A DNA stretch of 53,900 bases from Algoriphagus faecimaris (GTDB lineage Bacteria > Bacteroidota > Bacteroidia > Cytophagales > Cyclobacteriaceae). Below are positions 53,383-53,900 of the stretch, in pieces; position 1 is the stretch's first letter; every line of letters starts with the position of its first letter. The DNA lies in the NCBI RefSeq assembly GCF_900101705.1, contig NZ_FNAC01000034.1:1-53900 (forward strand), read 5' to 3'. Under the pieces are notes generated by a model. That model had not been told where the DNA came from. It searched no databases and was given only the letters and a program-made list of their open reading frames with translations. The translations under genes and the position numbers were made by a program.

Positions 53383-53425
53383 TTTCTTACTGTCAATGTC
53401 GTTGGTTGTTGTCTTTTAAGCTGCC

Positions 53426-53559
53426 GCATAACGGTTTGCGGCTTTGCGTTCGGGCGGGTTTTTAGCACAAAACTTCCTTACGAAGCCGTAAACTTCAAAG
53501 TTACGAAAAACTGTCATACGAAGCCGTTTCCCCCGCCTGACGCAAAACCCGTGTTGCAC
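53426..53559 (-). repeat. attC-like hairpin site B
   Basis: A 134-base imperfect inverted repeat beside the integrase. On the minus strand it begins with box GTGCAAC and ends with GTTATGC; GGGCGGG (53452-53458) pairs with CCCGCC (53532-53537), and CGCAAAAC faces GGTTTGCG. It shares the 13-mer TTTTAGCACAAAA (53460-53472) with site A. Its centre has a direct repeat ACGAAGCCGT at 53480-53489 and 53518-53527. The two end boxes match each other poorly (4 of 7), unlike in site A (6 of 7). Confidence 0.6.
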
Positions 53560-53631
53560 TAAACCTGCGGTAGTTTCAAGAGCAGCCAGAAAGAGGTAAC
53601 TTTTTAGATCAATTTTAATCTCGTTTTAATC

Positions 53632-53900
53632 ATGAAAAAAAAAGGAAAACCTCATCCAGACTGCCTGTTCTAATGTAGCAGGTTTTAGCGAACTATTAGC
53701 CAAGTTTGAGCAAAAAGTTGTTGTAGCCGGGAAAAGTAAGAGCACACTATCCAACTATTCCAGACATCTGGCCAAGCTGGCCATCCATTTCAATGAGCTT
53801 CCAACTCTGGTAGATCCTGATCGGATCAATGATTACCTACATCTGGTCAAGCGGAGTCACAATACCCCTTCTGATTCCTACTTCAAGTTTACTGTTTATG
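53632..53900 (+). pseudogene. tyrosine recombinase/integrase, N-terminal part, start frame-shifted
   Basis: From about 53636 the frame is open to the window edge and reads as the SAM-like core-binding domain of a tyrosine recombinase: N-V-A-G-F-S-E-L-L-A-K-F-E-Q-K, K-S-K-S-T-L-S-N-Y-S-R-H-L-A-K-L-A and D-P-D-R-I-N-D-Y-L-H-L-V. The expected start M-K-K-K-E-N-L would need eight A, but ATG 53632 is followed by nine (53635-53643), so that ATG closes after 15 codons and no other start is in frame. The catalytic domain is outside the window. Such integrases often accompany IS91-family transposases in Bacteroidota. Divergent from the cassette genes. Confidence 0.75.

Larger units (their letters stand above)
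52417..53431 (-). mobile_element. putative gene cassette carrying merTP and GDCCVxC
   Basis: The segment between the cut points expected for integron-like recombination (after G of the GTT box) in sites B and A is 1,015 bases, both genes are on one strand, no promoter is seen before merTP, and the hairpin site is 3' of the genes. The box at its 5' edge (GTTATGC in B) is the exact reverse complement of the box in its own 3' site (GCATAAC in A), as expected for a cassette. This is an inference from layout; no integron integrase is proven. Confidence 0.5.

Noticed and set aside
1..53900. CRISPR arrays, rRNA and tRNA genes
   Set aside because: No regularly spaced direct repeats and no rRNA or tRNA sequence pattern were found on reading the window.

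Overview
The window looks like chromosomal DNA of a Bacteroidota bacterium, most likely Cytophagales (a Cyclobacteriaceae or Algoriphagus-like genome; the genus is a guess). Support: a type IX secretion sorting domain on a secreted subtilase, many secreted or outer-membrane proteins with signal peptides ending in A-Q or S-Q, the families DUF4301, DUF2911 and PmoA/DUF6807, a 30S protein THX gene, few recognisable Shine-Dalgarno sites, and several promoters of the Bacteroidota type (TTTG, about 17-20 bases, then TAnnTTTG). Most of the window (about 0.6-50.5 kb) is densely packed core or housekeeping DNA. The two ends are mobile DNA: the 3' part of an ISL3-family transposase on the left, and a cassette-like region with broken genes and the start of a tyrosine recombinase on the right.

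Layout. 1-0.6 kb: ISL3 transposase tail and a palindromic spacer. 0.6-4.4 kb: leftward pxpA-pxpB-pxpC (5-oxoprolinase) followed by a DUF4301 gene. 4.5-10.98 kb: 30S protein THX, a DUF1905/YdeI protein, a methionine aminotransferase, a ThuA protein facing a PmoA-family protein, an SDR-type dehydrogenase and an aldo/keto reductase. 11-16.6 kb: a TrpF-like protein lacking the catalytic residues, a lipoprotein overlapping a T9SS-exported subtilase, rpe, and two exported proteins of unknown function. 16.6-22.2 kb: gyrA, a TPR protein and a GapN-like dehydrogenase. 22.2-28 kb: a PagL-like outer-membrane enzyme, then a secreted PIG-L deacetylase overlapping a 34-residue membrane peptide that overlaps a sodium:solute symporter. 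28-31.5 kb: DUF2911, a 2-hydroxyacid dehydrogenase, a universal stress protein and a TPR protein.

31.8-42.4 kb is rightward: holA, a 995-residue periplasmic TPR protein, a beta-barrel protein, then a very tight operon of a SPOR-domain membrane protein, TolQ/ExbB, ExbD/TolR, a TonB/TolA-like protein, folC and trmB. This looks like a proton-motive-force-driven envelope machine. A 7TMR-DISM hybrid histidine kinase converges on it. 44.9-48.7 kb is a leftward catabolic operon (SDR, acyl-CoA dehydrogenase, APH-like kinase, 3-hydroxyacyl-CoA dehydrogenase) whose content matches the logic of 4-hydroxyacyl-CoA (levulinate-type) degradation, with a divergent MDR-family reductase beside it.

50.5-53.9 kb is accessory. 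A serine hydrolase has lost its 5' end and abuts a remnant of rhuM. A 98-residue orphan protein follows. Then a merTP plus GDCCVxC gene pair lies between two long, similar hairpin sites, arranged like an integron gene cassette (promoterless genes, one hairpin site downstream, boundary boxes that match across the cassette). Right of it a divergent tyrosine recombinase begins, and its start lies in a run of nine A that puts the ATG out of frame. This cassette-like structure is the most unusual thing in the window.
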